A stretch of DNA of 64,000 bases from assembly GCA_016617855.1 (NCBI GenBank), contig JAECUM010093560.1, forward strand, positions 62,001 to 126,000. The letters are read 5' to 3'. Below the pieces are notes generated by a model that was not told the DNA's origin, did not search any database, and saw nothing but the letters and a program-made list of their open reading frames with translations. The position numbers and the translations under genes are program-made. Position 1 is the first letter of the stretch; every line of letters starts with the position of its first letter. This DNA is from Megalonaias nervosa (Eukaryota > Mollusca > Bivalvia > Unionida > Unionidae). Of this stretch, positions 36,801 to 43,487 are shown in pieces.

Positions 36801-37148
36801 CTTTGAAAGTCCTCCATCTTTTGAAGTCAAAACTCACAACCAAATTTTGTAAATCTCCCAATTTATCCTAAGCTGACTTCTCTGTTCTGTGACATGTATG
36901 TCTGCTTGAACTGGGGACTAGCACCAGGAAGAGATACTGCAATGAAATAATAGTATGTAAGTGTTACATATTAAAAATTTGTTTTACCCTTCAAAAACTA
37001 TATTTTATGATTCTGCCTTGGAATATGCTGATTTTATATGCCAACTTGTAATCAATGTGCCCCGGTACTGATTCTTACTATTGCTGATGTACTTTCTAAC
37101 AAAGCATTTTTATTTTGCAGTTTAAAAAATGTAATTCAGCCATCATAA
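642..37148 (+). CDS. TBK1: TBK1/IKK-epsilon-like serine/threonine kinase, 3' ten exons (partial gene)
   Basis: This is the C-terminal half of a TANK-binding kinase 1 / IKK-epsilon orthologue. The family phosphorylates IRF-type factors and autophagy adaptors downstream of STING, MAVS and related innate sensors, in the cytosol. Ten exons (642-792, 7449-7671, 8115-8222, 9449-9570, 18758-18874, 21155-21256, 24452-24548, 29892-30088, 33490-33561, 37121-37148) splice in phase into 404 codons plus TAA. The clearest signature is NFNEEQIHKYDK in exon E, nearly identical to the NEEQIHKFDK segment of vertebrate TBK1. KQELMRRAV in exon A and the FEEFQNWHRQALKWRKS stretch also align with the scaffold/dimerisation domain. 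The last three exons form the C-terminal coiled coil that in vertebrates binds TANK, NAP1 and SINTBAD. Kinase and ubiquitin-like domains must lie upstream. TBK1 and IKK-epsilon cannot be told apart here, so the symbol is family-level. Confidence 0.92.
1339..1583 (-). mobile_element. SINE family A copy, diverged
   Basis: Reverse-oriented copy of the tRNA-headed SINE seen intact at 61066-61318. It shares the tail-proximal block with GCACATGACAGGCTATACATGG, the TACTGGCAG block and the remains of the promoter box near 1500-1580. It is the most mutated of the longer family A copies in this window. Confidence 0.75.
2095..2835 (+). repeat. Degenerate ~140-bp satellite, about six units
   Basis: Units recur roughly every 140 bp, marked by TAGGACCAACTAGACATC, then GTGAAAACCCCATGT, then CAAGATTTTCAA and GCCATGGTGGCCA. 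Markers fall near 2121, 2261, 2390, 2531, 2676 and 2814. Reverse-oriented fragments of the same family lie at 9690-10025, 16060-16300 and 49430-49960. Confidence 0.75.
2838..3090 (+). repeat. 31-bp minisatellite, eight units
   Basis: Near-identical units with the core AAAGTTTCATGGCAGTCATT begin at 2848 and recur every 31 bp to about 3090. The array sits at the end of the ~140-bp satellite and may have expanded from part of it. Confidence 0.9.
3215..4325 (-). mobile_element. 1.1 kb DNA transposon with ~150-bp TIRs, unclassified
   Basis: The left arm (about 3215-3365) and the right arm (about 4175-4325) are inverted copies. Shared blocks include TTTTTGTTCCTGG, AAAATGGCTATTATTC, CACAAACTTTGC and ACCAGGACAGTGATATTTTGA. 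The outermost bases read TGTAA at both ends. I found no certain target-site duplication. Between the arms is an internally deleted, frame-broken gene on the - strand. I cannot assign the superfamily. Confidence 0.85.
3473..4022 (-). pseudogene. Internally deleted gene of a widespread uncharacterised invertebrate family
   Basis: Read on the - strand from an ATG at 4022, the start encodes MASRSCKHPADTFCYVCGQF, with a Cys-x2-Cys typical of a zinc-binding knuckle. One frame slip follows, then YSMEASAKMCEAYKSYFGMP. A TGA near 3861 and a large internal deletion join this to the C-terminal part (3473-3811). That part contains YSEEQGERFHHDILDFE and NENMMGDYIWGL. From memory, both ends match a family of several hundred residues, annotated only as uncharacterised and present in many copies in arthropods and cnidarians. 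Here only about 180 codons remain. Its position inside TIRs suggests that the family is transposon cargo or a transposase. That last step is inference. Confidence 0.75.
5730..7296. mobile_element. TIR transposon family X, copy 1 (1567 bp, TA-flanked)
   Basis: Both ends read CACCA(T/C)TCCCTCGATAACTC inward and are flanked by TA. Subterminal sequence also pairs (CGGGGTCC and CGCTATAAG at the left, CGGGGTGAGG and CGCTTATAA at the right). The TA duplication and GATAACTC-type ends suggest a Tc1/mariner/pogo (Tigger-like) element. No transposase is recognisable and the length is short, so it is probably non-autonomous. A second copy lies inverted at 16762-18308. Confidence 0.88.
7359..7399 (+). repeat. 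(GT)n microsatellite
   Basis: About 20 GT dinucleotides end some 50 bp before the acceptor of exon B. They create an open frame upstream of the exon that is not coding. Confidence 0.95.
7449..7671 (+). CDS. TBK1: TBK1-like exon B (scaffold/dimerisation domain)
   Basis: The acceptor TCTTCCAG ends at 7448 and the donor GTGAGA is at 7672. One base completes the split codon from exon A, then 74 codons end in phase 0. The product is a long charged helix including YNQHLERNFKTVICWKDNF and VEREREMFEFIQNLS, corresponding to the first long helix of the scaffold/dimerisation domain. The exon starts at 7449. The open frame before it is intron. Confidence 0.88.
8115..8222 (+). CDS. TBK1: TBK1-like exon C
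   Basis: The acceptor ATTGCAG ends at 8114 and the donor GTAAGG is at 8223. It is an in-phase 36-codon exon (phase 0 at both ends) encoding ADTSKLKHNLILSHKLPELE and LISLQTAVSQDIKNK. This resembles the short helical segment in the middle of the TBK1 scaffold domain. A phase 0/0 exon could be skipped without a frameshift. Confidence 0.82.
8223..9448 (+). other. Intron C-D
   Basis: GT-AG intron of 1.2 kb. It holds a long (AT)n microsatellite at about 8797-8851. Otherwise it is unremarkable AT-rich sequence. Confidence 0.85.
9449..9570 (+). CDS. TBK1: TBK1-like exon D
   Basis: The acceptor TTTCCAG ends at 9448. Two donors are possible: GTAAGG at 9555 and GTAGGT at 9571. Only the second (phase 2) keeps the frame into exon E. 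The exon encodes a lysine-rich helix, KMKDDTKKNLETLQKEQLKD, then SWSDDLGCGKEDR. This lines up with the loop before the NEEQIHK helix in vertebrate TBK1. Confidence 0.85.
9690..10025 (-). repeat. Fragment of the ~140-bp satellite (2095 family), reversed
   Basis: Contains reverse complements of the markers at 2095-2835: CTAGTCAGTCCTAAATGAAAAT, ATGAAAATCTTGTTACTG and ATGGGGTTTTACTTC. It covers about two units. Confidence 0.65.
10034..10276 (-). mobile_element. SINE family A copy, well preserved
   Basis: Reverse copy of 61066-61318. On the + strand it begins with the GTT trinucleotide tail, followed by GGGGCTTAACGCCATTTTTC. It carries the reverse complement of box B (AGACTCGAACC) near 10205 and ends near the box A remnant at about 10270. 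Confidence 0.88.
10545..10770 (-). mobile_element. SINE family A copy, moderately diverged
   Basis: Another reverse copy. It shows the TTTTTCAGAACAGGATAGG block, a TTGAACCCACA box B complement near 10700 and an AGACCACTAGGCCC end at about 10768. It lies about 270 bp from the previous copy in the same orientation. Confidence 0.82.
11180..13080 (+). repeat. Degenerate ~140-150 bp satellite array (family S)
   Basis: Repeated markers are ATCTTGCATCTGATTGGCTGA, CTTGTTACCACTCTGGA, CATATTTCTGATCAGATTTT and ATCATCAAGATCTTGGATGG, spaced roughly 140-150 bp (for example near 11345, 11755, 11900, 12715 and 12965). A second array of the same family is at 59570-60560. The array is interrupted by a truncated SINE B at 12001-12263. 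Confidence 0.8.
12001..12263 (+). mobile_element. SINE family B, 5'-truncated copy
   Basis: Starts within the box B region (AGTTCGAAACCCGG) and continues through GAGTCATACCAAAGAC, GACATGATGCTACATGTCTG and TAGACATCACTATAAACT to a CA-rich tail. It matches 61407-61739 but lacks the first ~45 bases of the tRNA head. Confidence 0.88.
13198..14578. mobile_element. 1.38 kb TIR element flanked by TA
   Basis: The left end CCGTATTTCATGTAATTTTT and the right end (reverse complement CCGTATTTCATGTAGTTTTT) are inverted and each is flanked by TA. More weakly matching bases continue inward. The interior is AT-rich with a (TG)n tract at about 13712-13741 and no recognisable transposase. It is probably a non-autonomous mariner/pogo-type element. 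Confidence 0.8.
16060..16300 (-). repeat. Fragment of the ~140-bp satellite (2095 family), reversed
   Basis: Carries TTGCTATGGAACCATATATAC, TGGTCCTAAATGAAAAT, CCACAGTGGCCATCTTGAAAA and ATGGGATTTTCACCAGAAGA. These are the reversed markers of the 2095-2835 array. Confidence 0.65.
16762..18308. mobile_element. TIR transposon family X, copy 2 (1547 bp, inverted relative to copy 1)
   Basis: The ends are CACCACTCCCTCAATAACTTG and, at the right, GCGAGTTATCGAGGGAGAGGTG, flanked by TA on both sides. The interior matches copy 1 in reverse. For example, CCAGTTGGAACGATCTTTCA at about 18008 is the complement of the block near 6001-6025. No intact transposase frame is visible. Confidence 0.88.
18758..18874 (+). 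CDS. TBK1: TBK1-like exon E (NEEQIHK signature)
   Basis: The acceptor TTCTTACAG ends at 18757 and the donor GTAAGT is at 18875. It begins with one base of a split codon and ends with two. It encodes VSKVGVILESVLRIKNQF then DRKKASLNFNEEQIHKYDK. The latter aligns almost residue for residue with the vertebrate TBK1 segment KAERRLAYNEEQIHKFDK. This is the strongest identification in the window. Confidence 0.95.
18875..21154 (+). other. Intron E-F
   Basis: GT-AG intron of 2.3 kb. The first 700 bases show nothing recognisable. The rest is the AGGTCA-bearing satellite and a (GT)n tract at about 20712-20757. Confidence 0.85.
19560..20950 (+). repeat. ~140-150 bp satellite with embedded AGGTCA half-sites
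   Basis: Units carry TCAAGGTCA(C/A) followed by a CTCAGTATTT, AAGTTTTCCATCACACTTTCC and TTAACTTTAGA series. TCAAGGTCA occurs near 19724, 19868, 19992, 20141, 20300 and 20884, once as the direct repeat TCAAGGTCAAGGTCA. Copies are strongly diverged, so this is an old array. Confidence 0.75.
21155..21256 (+). CDS. TBK1: TBK1-like exon F
   Basis: The acceptor AAATCAG ends at 21154 (weak, A-rich just upstream, preceded by a T/C-rich tract) and the donor GTAGGT is at 21257. Phases 2/2 fit both neighbours. It encodes NKLVEMCTQLRSLFMDHCH then ARKQFEEFQNWHR, the scaffold-domain helix aligning with the CVKKYEAFLNKSEEW region of vertebrate TBK1. Confidence 0.92.
21727..21847. repeat. ~120-bp foldback hairpin
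   Basis: The left arm, with CATTTGTATGGGAAAATAT and TTTTTCTGAG, is inverted in the right arm (CTCAGAAAAA, ATATTTTCCCATATAAATG). Each arm is about 50 bp with a ~20-base loop. It could be a minimal MITE or a transcribed hairpin. Confidence 0.8.
21849..22975. mobile_element. Possible MITE bounded by 19-bp inverted repeats
   Basis: TTTATTATATGCTCATTTT at about 21849-21868 is matched exactly in reverse at about 22956-22974. No coding sequence and no clear target duplication were seen. The left end touches the foldback at 21727-21847, so the two may be one composite. Confidence 0.5.
23528..23775 (-). mobile_element. SINE family C copy (reverse), diverged
   Basis: Starts with TTTGATGTTTTACAGCACA and contains GGCAGTTGGAGTAAAGT, as in the copy at 46983-47148. 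It ends with GCCTCCATTAGTCACTTTATG and GGCCTATTCTATACCCCTG, which recurs at 33305-33450. Confidence 0.65.
24452..24548 (+). CDS. TBK1: TBK1-like exon G
   Basis: The acceptor TATTTTTCAG ends at 24451 and the donor GTAAGT is at 24549. One base completes an Arg codon, then 32 codons end in phase 0: QALKWRKSRDDIEKEM and VNLFEKMEAFIGQLNE. This is the end of the scaffold/dimerisation domain, running into the helix that leads to the C-terminal domain. Confidence 0.92.
25195..25318 (+). repeat. 62-bp tandem duplication
   Basis: Two near-identical units start with GGGTTATCCACTC and contain CATAAGTAACTAACCCAA and ATGAATTGTTTGCAC. Confidence 0.9.
26064..26129 (+). repeat. (TA)n microsatellite
   Basis: About 33 TA dinucleotides. 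Confidence 0.95.
26522..26800 (+). repeat. ~39-bp minisatellite, about six units
   Basis: Units of TTTTCTTCAGTTACCATCC, ATACATATCCATATGC and TAAA, with small deletions in later copies. Open frames across it are by-products of the repeat. Confidence 0.85.
27572..29491 (+). mobile_element. Pogo/Tigger-like element family P, copy 1 (~1.9 kb)
   Basis: The left end reads (GT)GAAACCTGTCCTAATAGTCACC and the right end GTCACTTGGCTTTTCCCATGGGTGGC followed by GACAGG. Both match the copy at 55740-57545 in the same orientation. A (TA)n tract (about 27835-27880) and (AAT)n (about 29291-29316) lie inside. The core (about 27955-28595) is inverted relative to the other copy. A 133-codon open frame (28236-28637) lies within the repeat and has no recognised domain. 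Right boundary approximate. Confidence 0.8.
29892..30088 (+). CDS. TBK1: TBK1-like exon H (coiled coil and variable linker)
   Basis: The acceptor TTCTTTCAG ends at 29891 and the donor GTAAGC is at 30089. It has 65 codons plus two bases. It begins with a helix, ICEQYHIYVQKIIRKVKEK, followed by a hydrophilic, probably disordered linker rich in H, K, D, S and P. It ends with HVKMLIGSLIER, which opens the C-terminal coiled coil. In vertebrate TBK1 the same place is taken by a low-complexity linker between the scaffold domain and the adaptor-binding coiled coil. Confidence 0.88.
31620..32440 (+). repeat. Degenerate AGGTCA-bearing satellite
   Basis: Several diverged units of roughly 130-150 bp. 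They contain TTGTGGATGACTTGC, GAAGCCTATT, AAAGGTCAAGGTCAC and CATCACAGA(T/A)CT. AGGTCA or close variants appear near 31725, 31970, 32080, 32220, 32330 and 32410. Confidence 0.65.
32829..32890 (+). mobile_element. Solo end of a CCTGTC-type TIR element
   Basis: ACAGTAAAACCTGTCTTGAAAG followed by GAGAGACCA resembles the left ends at 55740 and 58614. No matching right end was found nearby. Confidence 0.5.
33305..33450 (-). repeat. Interspersed repeat fragment shared with SINE C
   Basis: GCTGCCTCCATTAGTCACCT, GTATGACATGCAGGAA and CTGTTTTATATCCATGACC match the end of the repeat at 23700-23775. It ends about 40 bp before the acceptor of exon I. Confidence 0.6.
33490..33561 (+). CDS. TBK1: TBK1-like exon I (C-terminal coiled coil)
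   Basis: The acceptor TTTTATAG ends at 33489 and the donor GTAGGT is at 33562. One base completes an Arg codon, then 23 codons and two bases: MDESRSSLYEVKSEIDNTK then SMLER. Hydrophobic heptad spacing fits the adaptor-binding coiled coil of TBK1 (compare the KELAENNHILERF segment in vertebrates). The last 17 bases and the donor are repeated seven more times in the intron. Confidence 0.86.
33545..33793 (+). repeat. 31-bp minisatellite made from the exon I end and its splice donor
   Basis: Unit 1 is the last 17 exon bases AAATCCATGCTTGAAAG plus GTAGGT and eight more intron bases. Seven further units follow with a 31-bp period. Units 5, 6, 7 and 8 keep a GTAGGT donor. Units 2 and 4 have GTTAGT. 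Unit 3 has lost the GT (GATAGG). The last unit is two bases short. Confidence 0.92.
34254..34530. mobile_element. Fragment of TIR family X (third copy, decayed)
   Basis: CACCTCTCCCTCATTAACTC followed by AGTGGGGTCCAGAAAC matches the left end of family X at 5730. AAAAAAGGATGGACAT and TTTTCTAATAAAG match internal blocks. No opposite end was found. Confidence 0.7.
34580..35600 (+). repeat. Degenerate ~140-150 bp satellite (family T)
   Basis: Recurring markers are TTTGTACAAATTATGC, CCATCAAATATGG, ATGACTTCTCCAAAACC, AGAATTTGACCAAA and AAAGCATTCTG. There are about seven diverged units. Related sequence recurs at 51156-51500. Confidence 0.75.
35600..37120 (+). other. Intron I-J, terminal part without recognised features
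   Basis: 35640-36000 is less AT-rich and slightly coding-like on the - strand (60 codons at 35786-35968), but shows no domain. The rest is AT-rich with no clear repeat. Confidence 0.5.
37121..37148 (+). CDS. TBK1: TBK1-like terminal coding exon J with stop
   Basis: The acceptor TATTTTGCAG ends at 37120. One base completes a Ser codon, then LKNVIQPS and TAA at 37146-37148. The tract before the AG is pyrimidine-rich and the phase matches exon I. The short variable tail agrees with the family, whose last residues are poorly conserved. Confidence 0.82.
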
Positions 37149-37640
37149 CTTCATGGATTGTGATGGACAAGAATGTAGTCAGGTAATTGTATATGTGTGT
37201 GTATGTATACACATTCATGACTAAATGTATGGTCAGACCTGTCATTCATATCCAGTTTGCTTGAAGTATAACCTATTAATAGCATTTCTTTATTAGTAAA
37301 GTCAGAAATTTTAAAAATTTGGAATACATTTTAATCAATCTTCATCAAAGTAAACATAATGTGGTCTTCTGAGCTAGAATTCTGTTTTGTGGGTTTGGGT
37401 TTCTTGAGGTTTTATTCTTCAGGGATTTTCTTGTAGTTTGCTTGCTAACAAAATATTCAGTAAGTTTAAGGGACATGCTTAAATAGTGTATTGTGAGAAA
37501 TGCTAAAAAAATTATTTCTGGGTTGATCAAGTATTATTGATTTCATAAAAGAATATTGAAGAATGCAAATAATAAAGTTTTTACATGAGGTGTTGTTTGA
37601 TATTATAAACAAAAATGATGAAAATAAAATCCTTTGAATG
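37149..37640 (+). terminator. Probable 3' UTR and polyadenylation signals of TBK1-like gene
   Basis: AATAAA at 37571-37576 is followed within 20-30 bases by a GT-rich stretch (GGTGTTGTTTG). A second AATAAA is at 37623-37628. Either could end the transcript. A CAG/GTAATT at about 37180 could act as a donor in the UTR, but there is no evidence that it is used. Confidence 0.6.
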
Positions 37641-39187
37641 CATTTTGCATATTGTTTTGTTTTTAAAATTTAGTGAACACATGCTCAAAAGATGTACATT
37701 GTAAAGGTGCTTGGTAAGACTCCATTATAATGTGAGTTCAGATAAATTCACAAAGTTCCATAGAACAGAACATGTTGAGATACCAACTTTGTTTAATGAT
37801 CTGGTGTGATTAATAAGTTGATGTGATGAAAAAAAACAAGGTTGCAATTTTTATGTTACTTTGTAGAAATCTGACTAGTTTTAACCATATGATTAATCAT
37901 AAACTTAAAACTGTTGAAGTAAATGAGATGGGAACCGGATATTGTGCAGATTCTTTTCCTTAACTCACCGAACATGATACTGTGTGCAACAGTCTTAACA
38001 CTAAGTGCATAGCATAGAATCAGGACTTTTAAGTAATGGCTTCTTATATTTTGTATCACAAGACTGTCATTAGGGTTGAAAAAGTGATCATTAATTGTCA
38101 AATTCTCATTTCTTTTACAGATGTAAGTGGCATTATTATAAGGAATTTGATCACAGAAGGCATCAATTATGTACACCTTCCATTCTGTAGGTATAGTGAC
38201 AGCATAGACCCTGGAATCACAGAATCACAGGAGGCATACATATGTATATACACCTACCATTCCTTAGGAATTATGAAAGCATAGACCCTGGAAGCATGGG
38301 ATAACAGGAGGCGTAAATATATACCTATCGTCTGTTTGAATGGTGACAAGCACATACCCAAAAAGCACAGGATGACTTGAGGCACTACAATTATAGACAA
38401 ATTCATAGGAAGCACATACATATATATATATATATAAGCACATGATCATTCAGATTGTTTTCATCATGATACATGATCATCTGTCAGAGATTTCTGTTGA
38501 TGTCTGATAATGAATGTCCAGATGAAAGTTTGTTGAAAACCATGTACAAAAAAATAGTAAGAGAAATAAGAAGATAATACTGTGAAAGTTGAAATTAAGG
38601 TCCAGAGACTAGCAGTTGTAGAATCAAGAACTTTGACAACAAGATATGTCTTTTGTCACAGGTGTCTGCTTGCAAATGACAGAATCATTAAGGACAACTT
38701 TCATATTCCATCAATAAAATTTATCTATCCCTGTTAATTATGATCATTATTGGCACAGCCTACAAAGCACATCAGCATAATGGGCAACTGTATTATCATT
38801 ACATTTAAAATTTACAAACAACCATTGACTACACTTCAACTTTAAAATGACTAAATCTCTACCTGTAAATTTTCAAGTGACTAAACCTCTACCTGTAAAG
38901 TAGGTGGAACATGCGTCACTTGGATCTGAGACATTCTTGTCCCTCATGTCTTGCCTTGTATGCCACATAAATTTAGGAGAGGTGAATCACTGTTAGAGCT
39001 TTAGTACTATCCAGTTTGGATCTCCTTCGCTCAGATAGCTTGTTTTTCATTCAAACTAATGAATTTTCATTCATTTTTTTATTATGCAATACCTTTGACA
39101 GTCTTCAGTAACAATGACATGTAGTTCAGTCTTACATGAGATCTTCACTTCTCTGTCAAGTTCATTACCCAATTTCAAGAACAGTGC
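37641..39187. other. Intergenic, nothing recognised
   Basis: AT-rich. 38110-38450 has loosely repeated blocks (CATAGACCCTGGAA twice, TATATACACCTACC-like) and a short AT tract. No exon-like or transposon-like signal was recognised. Confidence 0.5.
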
Positions 39188-39639
39188 GATTACTCTCTGC
39201 TACCTCCAAATCCCGCTTTCGCTGAAAGATGAAAAACATTTTTCCACATATATATAGCATATACAGAAAGGGACGAGACTATTAGAGAGTAACCCCCACT
39301 TACTCCCACTAAGGGGTACCACTATCCCAGATGCGACCATTTCACATTTCACTAACAACTATAAACAGTCTCTCTTGAAATCTAATAAAAATGGACAATT
39401 TTGACCATCCATCATTTCTTTGCATTGACATAGTAAGTTGAAACATTGTTATACATTGTCTATACAACTTTCTCATGTTTTTCATTGAATTGTTGTTTTT
39501 GCTGTACACTCTTATATTTCAGTTTACTGCACTTTTCAAGTCTGGGTGATGTGAGTTCCTATTTATTTCAACAGATTTATCTATTTTGTTGTATGCACTT
39601 GCTTTGCTTTTTTCTTTCAGTGCAGAAATGGTTGTAAAG

Positions 39640-40390
39640 TGCAAGAAGTTCAGATGATACAAAATTGTGGAGGACAATCAGGAGTCCTGTTTGTCCTGCA
39701 TCAAGTACTCACCTTCACATACATGTAATGTGTGTTCATTGTGGACAGAAGGCAACTGATTCAACATCCGCAACATGTGATTCCAGTTAAGCATTGGAAT
39801 AGTGAAGGATTTGTTTTCAGCAACAGGTATTAATTGTTGATGATGACGACAAGTGAATTTGATGATAATATATATTGGCATCCAATGGGTGTAAGTCCTT
39901 TTCCCTGGCCTGTGCATGGTTTTGGAAATATTGAAGCTGGGTGTGCAGGATTAACATTAAGCTTCGCCAGCTGGACTGGCCCGCAAGTAATTTATTGTCC
40001 GCCATTTGCTGTCTCAGCTGTCAACCAACTGATTTTAGTGGCCTTGCTTATGTCATCTCAGACTGGTGAGCTTGCCAGTGTGGCTGACCATGCCTTTTGA
40101 TAGTACAAACAATGATGGCGCCTTATGGACATGCCTGAACATTCCAAAACAACCATGGAACAGACAGACTTTAGCATCAAAGCAACAATCAAGGAAATTT
40201 ATAGGATTTTGCTCCTGTCTGAAAGTACTTCTCCACTCACAATCAGCCCAACATATAAACTCAGTATGGATGTAGCCAATGAGGACGACAATCCATCATT
40301 GAAAATCTTGCCACAATAATTAAAGATTGCAGAAACAACCAGGTGTCTCTTGGATAAAGTTCACAACCCTGGTAAATCCAGAGCCTTCTT
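39640..40390 (+). pseudogene. Possible gag-like remnant of the DIRS-like element
   Basis: Short open frames in different phases (for example 40125-40319, with ATIKEIYRILLLSESTSPLT) are denser and more GC-balanced than the surroundings and lie upstream of the RT remnant, where the element's first ORF would be. No domain could be named. Confidence 0.4.
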
Positions 40391-40437
40391 TTGGGTGAGT
40401 TAACTTTCTTATCTTATTGGTACAAGTCCCATTCTGC

Positions 40438-40800
40438 TGCATATTATCCAGATGTACATAGCCTAGACAAAGACATTTCCATATTATCCAGATGTATATA
40501 GCCTAGACAAAGACATTTCCATATTATCCCGATGAACATAACCTAGACAAAGACATTTCCATATTATCCAGATGAACATAGCCTAGACAAAGACATTTCC
40601 ATATTATCCAGATGTATATAGCCTAGACAAAGACATTTCCATATTATCCAGATGAACATAGCCTAGACAAAGACATTTCCATATTATCCAGATGTATATA
40701 GCCTAGACAAAGACATTTCCATATTATCCAGAGGTACACAGCATAGACAAAGACATTTCCATATTATCCAGTTGTATATAGCCTAGAGAAAGACATTTCT
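40438..40800 (+). repeat. 40-bp minisatellite, nine units, inside the DIRS-like element
   Basis: The unit CATATTATCCAGATGTATAT followed by AGCCTAGACAAAGACATTTC recurs every 40 bp with few differences. The odd copies mostly carry GATGTATATA, others GATGAACATA. Confidence 0.95.
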
Positions 40801-41499
40801 GAATTCAGCATGTCTGCTTCACTATGTTATAAAGTGGCCAGACAAGTGTTTCATGCCATGTCATAGTTAGTTGGCAGTGTTGTGTCGACTTCCTCCCTAC
40901 TTGACTTTGCATCTCTGATGATCTTTTGATTTGCCAGAAAGACTGTAAATGACCATGCCTGGCAGTCAGTAGGCTGTATAACCAAGGTGGTCCATGGGTC
41001 AGCTCACAAAATGATGGTAGGTGCCTTAACAGTCATTTGCTAATATGAATTTGATCAGAAGAGATGCACTTCTACATTCTTCTACACCACATAGCGCAGC
41101 AACCTTGGACTCCCTCACTTTCAGTTCTCCCCAACTGTTTGGGGACTGAATTGATGGGATGAGAAACTAAATGGCACAAGAGTTTCTCCTTCATTGATCA
41201 GTTCAGACCCCTATCTCTACACAATCCCATCAGGGAACACGTATAAGAAGGGAAAATTTATGCCTGAGAGATCACAGGGGTGGTCATCAGCAACGACAGA
41301 ATTTTCTTGGTCACATGCAATTTGTACCTGGCTAGTAAATTTTTTAGGCAGACAGAGTGGGGGAGAGAAGATGAGTTTTCTTCTTCCCCAGACCTCCTGC
41401 CAACTTGCTGTTTCTCCTGCCTGCTGGTGATCCACTTGTGGGTGCCAGATTCCTTCTTTTTCGCTAGACTTGGTTCAACCTATTCCCAGCAAATGATTA

Positions 41500-42140
41500 A
41501 GTGATCCAAGTCTATTTGGAGGGTATCCAGATTTTGTTCATCCAATCCCTTCCCATTCTGTCATCGCCCTTCAAGTTGGAACTCCCAAGAGATTCAGAAA
41601 AGGTGGACATTCTACAGAAGGAAATAGAGCTTTTGCACATTAAACAGGCAATGGAGATAGTCCAAAACACAGCACACTCAGGGTTTCTACACCAGAATTA
41701 TTGTGGTGACAAAATCTACCAAAAATTGAGACCTATGATAGACTTGAGCAGTCTCACTTTATTTGTGCCCCAAAATTCAAAATGGAGATGACAAGGTTCA
41801 TCCCCCCTCCTGGTTAAAGGGAGTTGTTAAATCGGCATACTGTGATCTCTAACAGGATCAGGTATGACTAATGAAGATTTTAGCTCATGAAATACAAGTG
41901 ATTTCTATGAGTCTGGCCTTCAGACATAATGTTTCAGTTTGAGACATAGCAAAGTCAGTTGGTTGGCATGCCTAGTCTGCCTACTCCAGATTCTATTTGG
42001 ATGACATGACCTCACAAAGGAGCTGAATCTTGTCTGGTCACTCATACCAGCAAGATGATTGCCTTGCCCTATTAATGAAAGCACAACCTCAGACCTTGCC
42101 ACAACCTTGCCATTTTGGCTGGATTTGCCCAAGAAACTTT
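41500..42140 (+). pseudogene. Reverse transcriptase remnant (DIRS type)
   Basis: The frame at 41501-41791 encodes EIELLHIKQAMEIVQNTAHS then GFLHQN and KLRPMIDLSSL. This corresponds to the entry to the palm domain in DIRS RTs (EI..LL.K.AIE.V, GF.S..F, RP..DL..LN). Further on, YLDD (41994-42005) matches the catalytic YxDD box. Stops and frame changes separate the two parts. I describe it only as broken. Confidence 0.72.
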
Positions 42141-42757
42141 TGAATGTAAGACAACAATCGGGTGTAAAATCCTACAGGGATATATTTTTGCACACATATA
42201 AAAACATATTGTCTTCAATTATGCTAAACTAATGTTAGAAGTTTATGCTTGTTATCAAGCAGTAATGCTTCTACAGGGTGACTCCTGTAGAGACTGGATG
42301 CTCAGAATTTCCTTCTCCTCTTAATGTGTAATGTGATTAGGTAATGTATTTGACAGAAAAAGCAAATGTTTTAGGAAATGATTTTTCTCCAGTAATACTA
42401 CCTGATTACATTACTAAAATTCCCTTCACCCTTCCCTGCAATGCAAGCAAGATTTCAGTTGAGTTAAAGCTGGTGCCCTGTGAGATACTGGTAGCCACCT
42501 AGCAGGAATGATTGGAGTTCACATGTTAAATTTAATTCCATTTATCTTATATGTTATATAGATGGAACAACATTTTTCGTCTTTTCAGAGGGGAGTTAAT
42601 TTGGAGGTATTAGAGAGTAATCCTAGTGTGATCAGGTAAGTATCAGAGAAATGTAATTTGCTAAAAGATTTGCCTTTATCCAAAAGTACAAGACTTATCA
42701 TTCTGGAGAAGCACATTCAGTTTTTCATTCATCCATTGAATGTTAAATTTGCGCCAG

Positions 42758-43455
42758 ATCATCAAAGCCAATCATGTAAAATGTGATGATGTCCCTTGAT
42801 CTACATTTGTTGTAAGCAAAGCCAATCATCTAATATGTGATGATATCCCTTAATCTGTTTTCTGCAAAGTTAGTCATCGGACATAATGACCCTTGATCCA
42901 CATTTGTTGTAAGCAAAACCAATCATCTTACATGTGATGATGTCCCTTGATCCACATTTGTTTTAAGCAAAACCAATCATCTAATATGTGATCATGTCCC
43001 TTGATCCACACGTGTTTTATGCAAAGTCAGTCATCTAACATGTAATCATGTCCCTTGATCCACACCTGTTTTATGCAAAGTCAGTCATCTAACATGTGAT
43101 CATGTCCCTTGATCCACACCTGTTTTATGCAAAGTCAGTCATCTAACATGCAGTGATGGTCAGGGATCTGTACCTGTCTTATGCAGAGCTATATATTTTA
43201 CATGTGATGGCAACGCTGGATCCACACCTGTCCTATGCAAAGCTAATCATTTTACATATGATAACAACATTGGACCCACACCTGTCATGTGCAAAGCTAA
43301 TCATTTTACATGTGATAACAACATTGGACCCATACCTGTCATGTGCAAAGCTACTCATTATACATATGATAACAACATTGGACCCACACCTGTCATGTGC
43401 AAAGCTACTCATTATACATATGATAACAACATTGGACCTATGCCTGTCTTCTGAC
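42758..43455 (+). repeat. ~54-bp minisatellite, about 12 units
   Basis: The unit core TTATGCAAAGTCAGTCATCT then AACATGTGATCATGTCCCTTG repeats with a 54-bp period in the middle (43021, 43075, 43129). It grades to CAAAGCTA(A/C)TCATT(T/A)TACAT units at the right, so at least two variant blocks exist. Confidence 0.88.
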
Positions 43456-43487
43456 TCCTTTCAGTGTTTGAGTATCTGAGGAAATGT

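Larger units (their letters stand above)
39188..42622 (+). mobile_element. Degenerate DIRS-like retrotransposon with inverted terminal repeats
   Basis: The left end GATTACTCTCTGCTACCTCC (39188) and the right end, read inward from 42622 as GATTACTCTCTAATACCTCC, are inverted. Similarity continues about 75 bp through CTGAAA(A)GA(T/C)GAAAAA and ATATA(T/A)A(A/G)CATATA. The interior has coding-like fragments, including an RT remnant typical of DIRS elements (41500-42140). Inverted rather than direct terminal repeats, plus this RT type, point to the DIRS order. At 3.4 kb with many stops, it is dead and probably deleted. No tyrosine recombinase was recognised. Confidence 0.75.
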
